A DNA stretch of 64,000 nt from Ascarosepion bandense (GCA_037127315.1 JBBBDQ010001918.1:1871001-1935000); one strand, 5' to 3'; positions 21,886 to 34,056 are shown, counted from the first letter of the stretch. Notes: generated by a model from the letters alone, not told the origin. Numbers and translations are program-made.

Positions 21886-23600
21886 GTGTTAAGAAAATTG
21901 ACAGGATTCATAGTTCTATTTGTTATTTCCTGTCCAATCGGGATCCAGAATCTTAATTTTCACACCGGCTTGTGAAATTTGCCTTGGTCTGTTTTTTCCT
22001 CCCAAATTGTTTTCAGTTATTCTGATCCGATTTTTTCGGTGTGCAAATCTACTTTTTTGTTTTCGTTATTCGTTGGAATTATATAGAATTTGTATCCTAT
22101 ATACACAAAAAAACTCTAAAGAAATTCTGTCTTTAAATAACCTGGTTGATAAATCATAAAAAACAAATCAATCAAAGTTTGTGTGAGAGTGCTTTTGCCT
22201 GCACAGGGTAGAACAACTGAGAAATCTTTGAGAGAAAGCAAAAGAAGCGGGTGGGGTATAAATTGAAAAGAATCATACAATGTAACTGAGATTTTCCTGG
22301 GTCGTATAAATATTTATTTTTGGCATCAAAATTAAACATATCAACAGGTTAGCTTAAAATTCAATAGCCACACGAAAGAAAACATTGGAAGTAATTTCCT
22401 CAGTCAGAGGAGGGTCTCGTACAGACAAGTTTCGGATGTTTCATTGAATCTGATATCAGTTTCCGTTTTGATTCTTCTTTGTCTGAAACTTTTTTATTTT
22501 TTCGGATTAATTATGTATTTCTTTGCCATTGTTATATTTTTTTCTTTTATTGCCCCCTTCTATCTTTTGATTAGGCTTAAAAAATGACAAAACTTTGCTA
22601 AAATGCCTCACCTTTTTCATAATCCGCCATTTTCAACTGAGCCTCGTTTTCAATTTTTCATACGTTCTCTTTGCGCCTCTGTTTCAACAGAAGAAACCAT
22701 TTCGTTTTCTTTTTCAATTTCATTCATTAAATGCCGTGATTCATTCTTGTCTTTGGGGTTCAGGTAAATCATTCCCCCCTCTATATTTTTAGCCGTTTTT
22801 TTTTATTCTTCATTTTTTCTTTTTTGTTACCGACTTTATTCTATCTTATATTTTTTATACTTCAATTCACTTTTTGTTTGATTATCGTAAATTCTTCTTC
22901 GTCGCCCCATATCCATTTTTCTTCCCCCACAACTTTTTTTATTTTTATTTATTTATTTATGTATTTATTTATTATTTATTTATTTATTTATTTTTGCTTC
23001 CGATTTCAAGTCAATCCTTATTTTCCCATGGTTTTTCTCTCTCGCTTTTTGGTAATCCCTTTGCCCCTCACACTCCTCTTTACTACTTAAACATAATGAT
23101 CTTTTTAAGGAAAAAAATCTTTCAGGCAACTAAGCCGAAGACGATCAGGTTTGGTGCACCATATCTGCTACTTCAACGAGTCAATGCCTCCCCTCCGTCT
23201 CGAATTTAATCAATAACGTGGTGGAGGGCAGCACCTAATTAGTTATCACGGAACAAATGCCTCCACAGCCACTACAAGAATGCGAAAACGGGTCAAGGAA
23301 TAGTTGTGGGACTGCCGCGAAATAGCTTCAGTCACGAGACTCCTCAAGTGAAAGTTTGGTTGTTAGAGAAGCGCGTGAACGTATGATAAATATTACTAGG
23401 AGTTTCGGAAAATAAGGTCGGATTTTAAAATCAGTCTATATTTAAGAGTTAATGTGTTTAAAGTGTTTAGTCAAAGTAGAATGTTGAACATCTATACATT
23501 CCCGCCATCGAGTTACAACGTTCATGCCTTCACGATAAAACTTCGAAAGGTTTGAACGCCAACAAATATTTGAATTCATTTTGCAACTAAATGTCGTTTG
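21459..23600. other. No supported gene; pyrimidine-rich stretch
   Basis: Contents include a poly(T) run (21850-21884) and a T/C-rich region 22440-23090 with (TTTA)n at 22935-22995. Several open frames there reflect composition only. A minus-strand frame beginning at 21724 has a hydrophobic N-terminus but no supporting splice phase or homology. Confidence 0.5.
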
Positions 23601-23639
23601 TCTTAAAAAAGAATGCCCAGATGTCTGAAAAAGTAGTAG

Positions 23640-24125
23640 CCAGTGGGTGAGATTAAGGGAATTTTGTTAGAAACAAAGAAGAGTGTACTGGATTACTATG
23701 TGATGTCAGTCCTTCAATATGGCAGTGAATACTGGACAATCTCATCAGAGATGAAAGAAAGACATGAATAAACCGAAATATGGTTTTACAGAAGGATGCT
23801 AAGGATACGATAGACCGAACATGTGAGCAACGACGAGGTTGCAGAGAGGATGGAAACGAAAAGTAGACTTATACTAAACATCAGAAAAAGACAACTGAAG
23901 TTTCTGGAACATGTAATGAATAAAGAGGGCTTGGAGAATCTGATACTCACAAGACGGATAGAGGGGGGAACAGAGGACAGCAACACGTAACGTACTTGAT
24001 TGGCTTGAGCAAATGGATGGCAGAACAGGGTTTTGGAGGAATAACAAGATAAAAGGTGTTAAGATAGGGATAGGAAGATGTGGAAGGCTATGATCGTCTA
24101 CGTCTTGAAGAGACACGGCACATAA
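23640..24125 (+). pseudogene. LINE-A reverse transcriptase C-terminal remnant
   Basis: The translated plus strand, allowing stops and frameshifts, reads like the end of a non-LTR retrotransposon polyprotein. It has LQYGSEYWTISSEMKE, then WFYRRMLRIR.TEHVS, then KRQLKFLEHVM, then a KEGLENLILT-like block. It ends with the nucleotide block GTCTTGAAGAGACACGGCAC common to all LINE-A copies here. Multiple stops exclude function. At least ten related fragments lie in this window. Confidence 0.85.
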
Positions 24126-24184
24126 AAGAAGAGGAAGAAGAAAAAACTATTGTAGTGTCATCCTGGCAACATGTGTGTGTGTTT

Positions 24185-24348
24185 TTTAATCATATCACCG
24201 CAAGCAAGGCGGTAACGCCACTGATACGCAGGGGGCTACGTAAGAGTAAAAAGATTGGAAAAGAGAAAGCTGGAAACCACATCCTAAACAGGGAACAAGG
24301 GATGAGCCTCTTCACCTGATCAATAGACGTGGGTGGAGTGTGAACCGG
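24185..24348 (-). mobile_element. SINE-3 copy, near consensus
   Basis: It is complete from poly(T), ATCATATCACCGCAAGCAAG to GTGTGAACCGGG. It lies about 60 bp past the 3' end of a LINE-A remnant. Confidence 0.8.
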
Positions 24349-24489
24349 GGTGTCGAGCATAATCAAAATGCAGAGTTGGGGCTCATCGATTAACTGATGC
24401 CGGTCTCATTTGGTGTAACTGAATGTGAATTTCATCCAGTTAATGACATTAGACTTCGGCAGTAGATTAAATAAAGGGTTCAGTTCAGA

Positions 24490-24590
24490 ATTACCCGTAA
24501 GTTACCCAGATCAATATACACCTGAGGAAGATCAGAGGGCACAACGCCTGAAATGGGATAACAACAATATGAGGACAATAGTCCGAATAT
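24490..24590 (+). mobile_element. Penelope-like fragment with hammerhead-core-like motif
   Basis: This is a copy of the family also seen at 3140-3250. CTGAGGA (24522-24528) is followed by AGATCAGA, a GGGC/GCCT stem closing ACAAC, and GAAA (24550-24553). Immediately downstream is ATATGAGGACAATAGTCC. The motif keeps the two catalytic-core strings of a hammerhead, but stems I and III are not evident. Confidence 0.45.
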
Positions 24591-24591
24591 T

Positions 24592-24888
24592 CAGTCAGTT
24601 ATGTGCCATATGTGATACACGCTTGGGCGATCATGTCTCGAAAGAGACACGACTGACTGGGCAGAAGATTATCCCGCAGTAGGTTGCCATTGCTTTCTGC
24701 AGTAGACTGGTTGCCGACCAAGGCTACAGAACCCAATCTGTCCTGTTATTTAACCCATAACTGGAAGGATTAGACGGATTAATACCTTTCTCAAAGGTAT
24801 TTGCGCGTAAGTGAATGCAATGAATTCAGATGGAATTCGAACTCGGCTCCCCGATTTCTCGTTCCGAGCCGATATCCACTGCACCACA
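24592..24888 (-). mobile_element. SINE-1 copy, full monomer
   Basis: It is near consensus: tail CAGTCAGTTATGTGCC, hairpin TCATGTCTC-GAAA-GAGACACGA, core and tRNA-like head GGAATTCGAACTCGGCTCCC. It directly follows the Penelope-like fragment, with no obvious target-site duplication. Confidence 0.85.
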
Positions 24889-25215
24889 AATAGCCTAAAT
24901 AACCATTTTATTATGCCTGAAATTACATCACTTAGCGTTCTACACAGTTTAACTTTATTCATGCAGATAGCTTTAAGAATATTTTAGAAGTTTTAAATTA
25001 AAAAAAAAAAAACAATTACTGGCCAGTTTTATTATTGTGATATTTTGAAATTATATTAGGAATATAGAAACTAGGATCTTCAGGTTGAAGAAGACAGTTA
25101 TTACTTATAATGTTTCGGCTTCGAATCCGTAAGTATCTCTCTTTAATCTTCTCTCTGTTTTATATATTTAAATGTACGTATTTATCATATAAAATTTGGT
25201 GAGTCAAAAGCAAAG

Positions 25216-25400
25216 TTTAATTTTTTTTTTTTTTAATCATATCACCCCAAGCAAGGCGAAAACGCCACAGATGCGCAGGGGGCTACGTAAAAGTGAAAAG
25301 ATTGAAAAAGAGAAAAACCGGAAACCACATTCTAAACAGGAAACAAGGGACGAGCCTCTTCACCTGTTCAGTAGACGTGGGTGGAGTGTGATCCGAAAAT
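25216..25400 (-). mobile_element. SINE-3 copy
   Basis: Module order is intact from poly(T), ATCATATCACCCCAAGCAAG to GTGGAGTGTGATCCG. An 82-codon frame across it is an accident of the repeat. Confidence 0.75.
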
Positions 25401-26265
25401 GTAGCCAAGAGAAAAAATGTTTGAGAACAACTGCTCTAAACTGACGATAGGAGAACAAAGTAGTCTATACTTTGCGGATTTACGCTGGACGAAACTCCGT
25501 TTAGTAAATACGTGTCAGGTTGCGGAATTATTGATGTACCATCGTGTGTGTTTGTAAATATGGTTTGGTTGGAAAATTAAGTGTTTGTAAATAGTTGCCA
25601 ATGGGAAGGTTAACTTTAGTCAAGAGGTGATAAAGATTTAATTAGCTGTGGTCTATTTTCACGTCAGGATAAGACGAAGTGTCCATTATTAACTTGCAAC
25701 CTCGTTGCTGCATCAAACACTCAAACTTCGGAAATGAGACTTTGCGATTGGACAGCATTAATAATTAACTCAGAAAGGCGATTAAAAACAACAACAACAA
25801 AAAAAGCTGTAAATATTTATCTTTAGTAATCGGGCAACTAATTACTGATCATCGTCGACGCACATAAACTTACAAGAGAAATGGGGCGGGAGTGATAGGG
25901 AAAATTTTCGAGGTTTATTTGTGTATATATATATTTTTTTTTAATCAAGATAGTTTTTAACGTCGGTTCTTAGTCTTCCTTTCGAGTGTATGGAGAGGTG
26001 CTGCGTAGAAGATCGATCTCCGGTGTTCCAGCAAATCAATTCGATAGGAGGATATACATTAAAGGCAAATGAATACGACCCACATGTTAATATGCACGCG
26101 ATATGTGTTCTAAATTTCAGTTAGACTATATCTGTAAAAGGTGATTGTCTAAGCGTAGCTTAGATGTGACACAAAGCCGAAAGTATGGGACACCTAGTGA
26201 GGATAGAGCTCACTACTCAAGTGTAACGATTCTAGCAACCATTACACCATATCGATGTCAATATG
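25401..26265. other. Unique-looking sequence, nothing recognised
   Basis: The stretch has somewhat higher CpG content than its surroundings (GCGGATTTACGCTGGACGAA, ATCGTCGACG). No ORF with recognisable homology, no tRNA and no known repeat were seen. Confidence 0.4.
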
Positions 26266-26520
26266 ACTAAAAGGGGAATTTATCTTAGCCGACCTGTTTC
26301 GTTCTCTGAGGCAAACGTGAGGATTTTATATTGTGACAAGTATTTATATCCAATAGCAAAAATGACGTTTTTAAAAATTTGAGGTGTAAGCTTGCTCGTG
26401 AAAAAACAATTTATCAACTTTCCTTTGTTAAGCACTGAATTGTATCCCCTCACGTCCATGAACTTGCTTAACTTTTCCGCCAACCTGATGAAAATTCATA
26501 AACACTTTTATAATCCATTA
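26266..26520 (-). mobile_element. Penelope-like fragment, decayed
   Basis: It matches 29440-29600 in order: TTATCTT, GTTTC(G/A)(T/C)TCTCTGA, GAGGATTTTATA and TATATCCAATAGCAAAAAT. On the minus strand the GAAAC half of a hammerhead-like core is retained, while the CUGANGA half is degraded. Confidence 0.45.
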
Positions 26521-26575
26521 CTTTTATAATTATACCCCCTTATTTTTAGTGGGTACGTCCCATAGTTCTCTCTCT

Positions 26576-26618
<43 letters not shown>
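26576..26618. repeat. (TA)n microsatellite
   Basis: About twenty TA units, followed by CACACACAC. Confidence 0.95.
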
Positions 26619-26628
<10 letters not shown>

Positions 26629-26639
26629 CTCTATTCATT

Positions 26640-28830
26640 TTCGATAACTAACTTTTAAACTGATTTTATAAAAATAAAAAGGTTTTCTTGAAACTTGTTT
26701 TAGTTTTAATTGAAAGCTAAATGAATAACTTTACTATTTCCAGTAAGCAAAATACTCTGGTGCATTTCAAACAGAAATTGATTGGAATGTAAAATTTCGA
26801 GATTAAGAATTTCTATTTTTCAAATTTTCGGCCATTTTTGAGCGATCGACACATTTGTAAACAAATTAATTCTCGATTTTAAAAATCTTACAAAAATATA
26901 CACCTGTAACACGTTATCTTTTTAGAAAATTAGCAAATTTAATTAATGTTAAATTAATCTGATTTACACAAGTATTACTTATTTATAGAATTAAATTTAG
27001 ACTAAAACTATTTCTTAATCACGGAATATTGTTCTTTCTGACCTTACTCGCATGATTTGACATGTGACGACAAGCAGATGCGAGATAAGCTAAACGTCTG
27101 TGGTGATCACAAGTGACAAAATTGTTGAAATTTTTTTTTTATAAATGGAAGTAACCGTGAAACACATGACTTTATGACACACAGAAATTGCCATACCAAA
27201 AACAAAAAAAAAATCTTCAAATACACAGAAAAAATATTTTAAAAATACGATGGCTCGATTAGTATTTAAAACTTTCAATTTAGTCTTCACTTAATAACTT
27301 AACTTCTGTAAGTGTTTGAAATATTTTAAAAACATTTTTGAAGCTATATATTATTTATTACAATAAAAAAAAATGAAAATAACTCTTAAAATTCCCTTAT
27401 TAATCGAAAAAAATTGTTTTCTTCAGACTAAGTGACTATAATGTCCATTTTAAACTCTCGTAATAATTTGGCTACCCGCTAACTAAAATCAAAGCAAGAT
27501 TTTTATCAAAATTTCGAACGTTTTAGAAAGGATTAAAACGATTTTTAAAAATAATTAAAAACACTTTGACCTTTCCTCTTAATAATAACAAACATTTTGA
27601 TGGAAAATTTCGTTTTTATTAAATTTGGAGCTTTTTCTTTACAATATTTTCAGTATTTTGAGCGATTTGGTGGAGGTACACACACACACACACACAATTG
27701 GGCACCAACTTTTCTTTTGAAAACGACCGACAAGAAAGATTTATTTTTATTTCGTTTTTCAAGTTTCTTTTAGCTGGAGATAAAGAATGTAAAAAAAGGT
27801 TCCCTAATTATTTTTCCAAGCGTTTTCAGTCATTTCTCTGGCCATTCTCAAGGTGTTATATTTCCACTATTGTCATGTTATCCCCATGTGTTGACTGTGA
27901 CGTAATTTATTTTGTGTTGTTTTTGAAAAATAAGCCTTCTTTCAAATCCCTCACGTGCTGTGCGCGACTGGAAATCGTGTGAGTATCTATTTTATTAAAA
28001 ACTTTCAATACTCCATTTCTACTATTAAATAATATAAGATTGATGGTGGGAGAAAATTGTTTGATATTTAGTGCCTCTCTAATGGCGAGTTGGTTTTAAT
28101 TTTCGGATTTAAATAATATTCCTGTATTTTCGACGAGAGTTTTCTTTAAGGGTTCTTGTAAATAATGAGTTAATAAATGTGTTGTTTTTATGGAATTTTG
28201 GTTTGATAAGTTGCATAGCATTAACCCGAGAACACTATCCATGGGTATATAGTACTCAGTGCAAATGAGGCCATTTTAATTAGAATTTAATTAATGTTCA
28301 GTACCTGATTTTCTTACCAAAATAACGTTTTTCAGTTCCTATTAATGTTAACTCAAAGTACAAATTTTGAAGTGCCTGCACGTAAAATATTTCAAATAAA
28401 GATTTATATTTAATATTTTTTTGGTATTTTCAAAATCGGATATGAATCCGTAGTTAGTAGTGGTGTAACTTTAATTGATGGTTAGTGCTCCAGGGTAAAA
28501 TTGTAATGATGTATAGCGCCAAAATTGCTGTTTTGTAAGTAGTTTACTGGTTGAAAAGCATTTTAGGCAAGAAGGTTTTTATCGTAAAGTGCTTGATATC
28601 AAGATAGAGCTTTAATAGAATTAATGTGAAAAAGTTTGTCACTTAGTTGAAGAGTATTATTTCAGCCATGCCAACTCTGAAGTTTCTTGAAGGTATTATT
28701 GTGATATCTTCACTCTTTAGAGGTTTTATTTTTTCTGAAGGGAACTTCGATGTCCGCAGAACTGAAATAACACTGCTTGGTTAAGTCACAAACTTTTCTA
28801 CATAAATTATATGAAAAAAGATAAGGGGAC
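26640..28830. other. AT-rich single-copy-looking DNA, no gene seen
   Basis: No SINE or LINE signature and no conserved ORF were found. (CA)8 occurs near 27678-27697. The 94-codon frame at 27698-27982 has no recognisable domain. This is the longest repeat-poor stretch of the window. Confidence 0.5.
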
Positions 28831-28840
28831 ATTTTCTTAA

Positions 28841-29325
28841 TTCTCAATAATCTTTAACGTAATCTCATAGTTCGCAATAATCTTTAACGTAATCTCATAG
28901 TTCGCAATAATCTTTAACGTAATCTCATAGTTCGCAATAATCTTTAACGTAATCTCATAGTTCGCAATAATCTTTAACGTAATCTCATAGTTCGCAATAA
29001 TCTTTAACGTAATCTCATAGTTCGCAATAATCTTTAACGTAATCTCATAGTTCGCAATAATCTTTAACGTAATCTCATAGTTCGCAATAATCTTTAACGT
29101 AATCTCATAGTTCGCAATAATCTTTAACGTAATCTCATAGTTCGCAATAATCTTTAACGTAATCTCATAGTTCGCAATAATCTTTAACGTAATCTCATAG
29201 TTCGCAATAATCTTTAACGTAATCTCATAGTTCGCAATAATCTTTAACGTAATCTCATAGTTCGCAATAATCTTTAACGTAATCTCATAGTTCGCAATAA
29301 TCTTTAATGTAATCTCATAGTTCAT
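28841..29325. repeat. 30 bp tandem array, about 16 units
   Basis: The unit is AATCTCATAGTTCGCAATAA plus TCTTTAACGT. About fourteen successive copies are identical; one substitution (AACGT to AATGT) occurs in the last full unit. The minus strand carries an open frame, 28837-29466, in which the unit encodes NYEITLKIIA repeatedly after a 47-residue leader (MAKINFPCIILILSFF...). All three plus frames and two of three minus frames of the unit contain stops, so only one frame is open. No independent evidence supports translation. Confidence 0.95.
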
Positions 29326-29439
29326 AGTAATGGGCCCAATGAAGTGATTATGTTTACTCAATGAACAAACAGACGCATATATGTGCGTGTGTGTAACAAT
29401 TTCAGATAGTGTATATCTGAAAAAGGACAATATTAATAT

Positions 29440-29610
29440 GATACAAGGAAAATTTATCTTCGCCAAAGCGTTTCACTCTCTGAAGGACTTTATCAAAGCA
29501 AATGCAAGGATTTTATAACAAACATTCATATCCAATCGCAAAAATATTACAGTTTTTATCATTTTTTTTGTTTCGGAACGATCATAAATTTTCGTCAGAT
29601 TAACTGAAAA
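29440..29610 (-). mobile_element. Penelope-like fragment, decayed
   Basis: On the minus strand TTGATAA (for CUGAUGA) is followed by AAGTCCTTCAGAGAGT and GAAACGC. It is the same family as 26266-26520. It lies immediately beside the 30 bp array and a (TA)n(TG)n tract at 29670-29722. Confidence 0.45.
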
Positions 29611-29665
29611 ATCAAGCAAGCTATGATATGACTTGAAAATTCAGAATCTAATAAACGAAAGTGAG

Positions 29666-29669
<4 letters not shown>

Positions 29670-29722
<53 letters not shown>

Positions 29723-29735
29723 ATGTGTGTTTATT
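29670..29735. repeat. (TA)n(TG)n microsatellite
   Basis: About sixteen TA units followed by about eleven TG units. Confidence 0.95.
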
Positions 29736-29819
29736 TGTAAGCTTTATTATCAAATGGACGTGATGGTTTAAATAAAAGGGATGTAGTTGGAATTTTTTCA
29801 TAGATTATATAATAATGAA

Positions 29820-30080
29820 ACAGTCAGCTAAGTGTCATACGTGATACACATTTTGGTGATCATGTCTCTTTCGAGACATGACTGACTGTGTAGATTTTCC
29901 GGCAGTAAGTTGCCATTACTTTCTGCAGTAGACTAGTTGTAAACCATACGGTCTTGCTATTTAACCCATAGCTGGATTGAGAAGAGAGGGATTACTTTTT
30001 CCAAGGGTATTTGTGCATAAGTGAATGCAACGAATTCAACTCGAATTCGAATTCTGCTCTCCGGTTTCTTGTTATTTGTC
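29820..30080 (-). mobile_element. SINE-1 copy, head truncated
   Basis: The tail and hairpin are present (TCATGTCTC-TTTC-GAGACATGA, with the loop inverted relative to most copies). The core is also present. The head ends at CTCTCCGGTTTCTTG. A short deletion removes part of the core-tail junction. Confidence 0.8.
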
Positions 30081-30494
30081 TTAAAATGTTCTCAGGCTAA
30101 ATTAAAGTTGGGGACAAAATTCTGAATACTGAATGAAAACTGGTTAGAGAATATAGATGACCCGGGTGTATTTTCCAAATACATATAAAAATAAACGCAT
30201 AAATGCAGTAATTAAAAAAAATAAACGAATAATATTACCGGTCTATCTATCTGAAAAGATGTATATAAGCATATTATACCTGATAACGCAAACCAACTTC
30301 TGAAACTGGGGCGGTGAAATATATATAAAAAGCTAACACTTTCTTTAATAATATTATTACTGAAGTTTTATGTCTTAAGAAATGATCCATTTAATTTTGT
30401 GATAAAAAGATTTTCAATTTTATGGAAATTGGGACTAGTCGAGATAATAAGTTGATAAGAGAGCATGTGTTTGCCACAAAATTAGACTATCGCC

Positions 30495-30529
<35 letters not shown>

Positions 30530-31322
30530 TGCGATGCGGTTTTGAATAAAAAAAAGTGCATTATTACCAGCTTTTAAAATTAGTTTATTGTAATTTTCTT
30601 AAAATGCTTGACTTTATTTTATCAACTCACGGAGAATGAGTTTAAAAAGAAAATCATAAATAAATAAAAGAAAAATGGAGGGGAAATGCGTTTAAAAATA
30701 CGAAAAAATGCCAAAGCAAATAAAGGTAAAAATCATTAAGAGAACAAATTAAAAATCACATGGGGCAAAAAAAAAACAGTTAAAACAGCCAATTAAGAAA
30801 GAAAAAAGATCTAAAAAAAGATCTAAAAAAGATCTAATGAAAAGATAATATAAAGAAACCGGAAGTAAATGGCTGATGGGAGAAGGTGAAGAAGAAGATC
30901 GGAAAAATCGAATTTCTGGGGCAAATATTTAAAAATATAAAATAAAATGAAAAAGAATCAAGGTTAACATTAAATCAATAAAAACGCACTAAATGTAAGT
31001 GAAAAAAAAAATTAGATAAAAAGTTGGATCGCAAATATATTTTAAACATTAGAAATCTAAAATAAATATATAAAAAGCTATTAAATTTATAATGAAAAAT
31101 ATACACGAAATATTAAATCTATGAAAAATAAATGTAAAATTTTGAAAGAAAAAATAAATCTACAAAATAATAAATTAAAAAACGTAAAACAAATACATAA
31201 AAATATAAATAAAATGATAAACAAAAAATTTAATCTATAAAAAATGGAAGTGAAGTTTCTAAAAACGAAAACACAGAATGGGCTTGATTTAAACGTAAAA
31301 ATGGGACCTATAATATTGCAAA
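30081..31322. other. A-rich stretch without recognised gene
   Basis: The region 30590-31240 is strongly A-rich on the plus strand with AAATAAA and AAAAGATCT repeats. (GA)n lies at 30494-30529. A possible decayed hammerhead-like string (CTGATAA, CGC ... GCG, GTGAAAT) lies at 30281-30322. Confidence 0.4.
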
Positions 31323-31323
31323 A

Positions 31324-31636
31324 AGTCAGTCAGTTAAGTGCCATACGTGATACATGCTTGGAGCCATCATGTCTCGAAAGAGACATGACTGACTGGGCAG
31401 AAAATTATCCCGCAGTAGGTTGCCATTGTTTTCTGCGGTAGACTGGTTGCCAACCAAGGCTATAGAACCCAATCTGTCCTATTATTTAACCCATAACTGG
31501 AGGGATGATACGGATTAATACCTTTCCCAAGGGTATTTGTGTGTAAGTGAACGCAAGGAGTTCAACATGGAATTCGAACTCGGCTCCCCGATTTGTCGTT
31601 CCGAGCCGATATCCATTGCACCACAACGCACATCCA
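31324..31636 (-). mobile_element. SINE-1 copy with imperfect TSD
   Basis: A near-consensus monomer with an intact hairpin. It is flanked by ATATTGCAAAAA on the left and ATATTACAAAAAA on the right, an aged target-site duplication. The surrounding A-rich sequence fits a target-primed reverse transcription site. Confidence 0.85.
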
Positions 31637-32550
31637 TATTACAAAAAAGTATGCATGTAAAAACGTAATAAAATAGTAAATGTAAAACGCAAAACGTAAA
31701 ATTGCTTGTTACATGTAAACTAAAATTTGAAAATATTTAAAATCCATTGGCTAAATGTAAAAAGTTTATGAAAACGTATACTGATGAGACAAAGTCAAAT
31801 TTAAAAGAAAAACAAACAAACAACCAAAAACAAATATATTTTTAATAAACAATTTGAAAAAAAAGATTAAAAATGTCATTTCCTTTGTATTTTTTCAGTC
31901 CAGTTGTCATTAATCTCGTGTATCATATTCTGTCCCTTCCCTTACTGCTTTGATACTTATATAATTTCTGTGCCTTAGCTGTGCTAATTACACAGTCATT
32001 TACCTATCTTTATAAAAATTAAAAATTGTAAAATATTTACAATAATTTTTTTTTTCATTTAAAAATACAAAACAAATCTTAAGTAAAAAAAATCGCTATA
32101 TTATATAGCACTGGACTAAGATGTAAAAAAAAAGAGAAAATTACTTTGAATAAAGTTAATCGAGTAATAGAAAAATCCAGACCGCCACCCTCACCAACAA
32201 CCACTTTGTGCTCATGGAAAATTTATGGAGTTAAGGAATTAAGAGTCCATGAATCCCAAAGAGAAAAGCTCCCCACCTCTTGAAATAACATTTTACTAAC
32301 ATTCATCTACATCTCCCCACTTAAAAAAAAAAAAAAAAATTCTCACTATCACTAATAAGAAAATTAAAGCCAATATTTCTGTTGACTTGGTAACCGATTA
32401 TCAATCTTCAGAATGTTTTCTATGGAACAGGAGATTTAAAAAAGAAAAAAGGGACGTCCAGATAGAACAGACAAACAAGCTTTTACGTTTCATTTACCGA
32501 TCTTGGTAAAAACAGACCTCCAGACTATTTTGTCGATAAAGAGTTTAATT
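31637..32550. other. A-rich stretch, nothing recognised
   Basis: There is no gene or known repeat. A poly(A) run lies at 32322-32339. Confidence 0.4.
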
Positions 32551-32552
32551 AT

Positions 32553-32808
32553 TATGTGCATTGTGGTGCAGTGGATATCCGTTCGGAACGAGAAACTGGA
32601 GAGCTGAGTTCGAATTTAACCGTCTCTTCTTCCTCCAGCTATGGGTTAAATAGCAGGAAAGATGAGGTTTTATAGACTTAGCTGGCAACCAGTCTATCGC
32701 AGAAAGTAATGGAAACCTACTGCAGGAAAATTTTCTGCCCAGTAAGTCATGTCTCGAAAGAGACATGATCGCCCAAGCGTGTATCACGTATCAAATGACT
32801 GAATGTTA
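32553..32808 (+). mobile_element. SINE-1 copy with internal deletion
   Basis: The head shows clear A-box-like TGGTGCAGTGG and B-box-like GAGTTCGAATTTAAC. The segment between the head and CGTCTCTTCTTCC is deleted. The tail half, including the hairpin, is near consensus. Confidence 0.85.
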
Positions 32809-32869
32809 GAATTGGTAACACAGATGTAACACAGAAGTTTATTTATTTTCACCATCAATTGTTAAGAGA

Positions 32870-33116
32870 ATTCAAAATCGTTTTCACCTTTATTTTTTAA
32901 AAACACAAGTCTAAAGTAAATTGTCATCTCCTGTTTCACTAACTTGCATCCTTTCTCTTATGCTTCTTTCTCCGTCTACCCCACTCTCATCAGTATTCTT
33001 ATCCTTCTCTTAGCCTCCTGACACCCCCTGTAACCTGTCACTCTTCCTCATAACTTTCCTTCTATGTGACCCCCTGCACAACAGTGGCAGTAAAATACCT
33101 TGTTTGGAGCGACACG

Positions 33117-33125
<9 letters not shown>
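32870..33125 (+). mobile_element. LINE-B 3' end
   Basis: It follows the LINE-B order: AATTGTCATCTCCTGTTTCA, CTCTCATCAGTATTC, CTCCTGACACCCCC, CCCTGCACAACAGTGGCAG, and the end TTTGGAGCGACACGATTATA. It is terminated by (TA)n at 33119-33149. Confidence 0.65.
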
Positions 33126-33154
<29 letters not shown>

Positions 33155-33435
33155 TAAAATCATTCAACATCTATTATTAAAATAAATATAAAAGTCTCAG
33201 TATATTTTAAGCACTTTAGGCATAACCGTGTCTGCAAATCCAAAACTTACCCTTGGGCATAGTTCTCTTGCAAATAACACTTTAGATGCACCGTCTGAAG
33301 ACAACATTCACAGACCACACAACCACTGCACTGGGGATCTAAACATAAAATGTTTGAGCTGCAGCAATAACTCTGCTGCTTCTTTTCCGGAATAGTGAGC
33401 GGATTTGTAAGTTTTCAGTTTCTCTTCGAGTTCAG

Positions 33436-33439
<4 letters not shown>

Positions 33440-33499
<60 letters not shown>

Positions 33500-33500
33500 A
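33440..33500. repeat. (TA)n(TG)n microsatellite
   Basis: About twenty TA and ten TG units, joined to the edge of a Penelope-like repeat. Confidence 0.95.
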
Positions 33501-33890
33501 TCGAGGCAGCAAATAATTTTCTAAACATATAGTTAAATATAAGAGACAATGAATGTCTATTATGTTTAATCATGAGCCGTTCTAAACGTCGTATTTTGGC
33601 TTTAATTTCAGTTGAAAATAAAGACAAAAATTCTCCAACATTTGGATAATTTTTTATTAATTTGTTTCTAAGCTTTCGGCTCACATGAGCAATCTTCAGA
33701 GAGGTCACCAAGACGGTAACACAATAACATCCATAATCACCGACAATTTTATTTGGTGTTGACATAAAACTCCGCTAAGCAACGGCAATAGTTACCAAAA
33801 ATAACAAACGCAGTTCGCAAACTTGCAATGCGGTTCTATGACGTCAGACCGCGTGAAATGACAACAGAGTCATGTATTCAAATGTAGTGT
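33501..33890 (-). mobile_element. Penelope-like fragment with hammerhead-like core
   Basis: It belongs to a family with copies at 45478-45860, 46040-46175 and 53790-54045. On the minus strand CTGAAGA (33693-33699) is followed by a GCTC/GAGC stem closing ATGT, and GAAA (33674-33677). A frame downstream reads SRKLRNKLIKNYPNVGEFL and is also open in the 45.6 kb copy. The right part (GCAACGGCAATAGTTACC, ATGACGTCA) is shared as well. Confidence 0.6.
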
Positions 33891-33964
33891 AATATGTCTC
33901 TTATATTTAACAGTATATATCTTTAGCGCAAAAGTTTTGTTTGCTAATAAAATAACCTTGGCGT

Positions 33965-33966
<2 letters not shown>

Positions 33967-34022
<56 letters not shown>

Positions 34023-34056
34023 GAGAGAGAGAGAGAGAGAGTGAGAGAGAGAGAGG
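33967..34056. repeat. (GA)n microsatellite
   Basis: About 85 bp of GA repeats with three GT interruptions. Frames of alternating Ser-Leu on the minus strand are artefacts. Confidence 0.95.

Noticed and set aside
22824..23209. Hydrophobic overlapping frames suggesting a membrane protein
   Set aside because: They arise from T-rich sequence and a (TTTA)n repeat; composition explains them.
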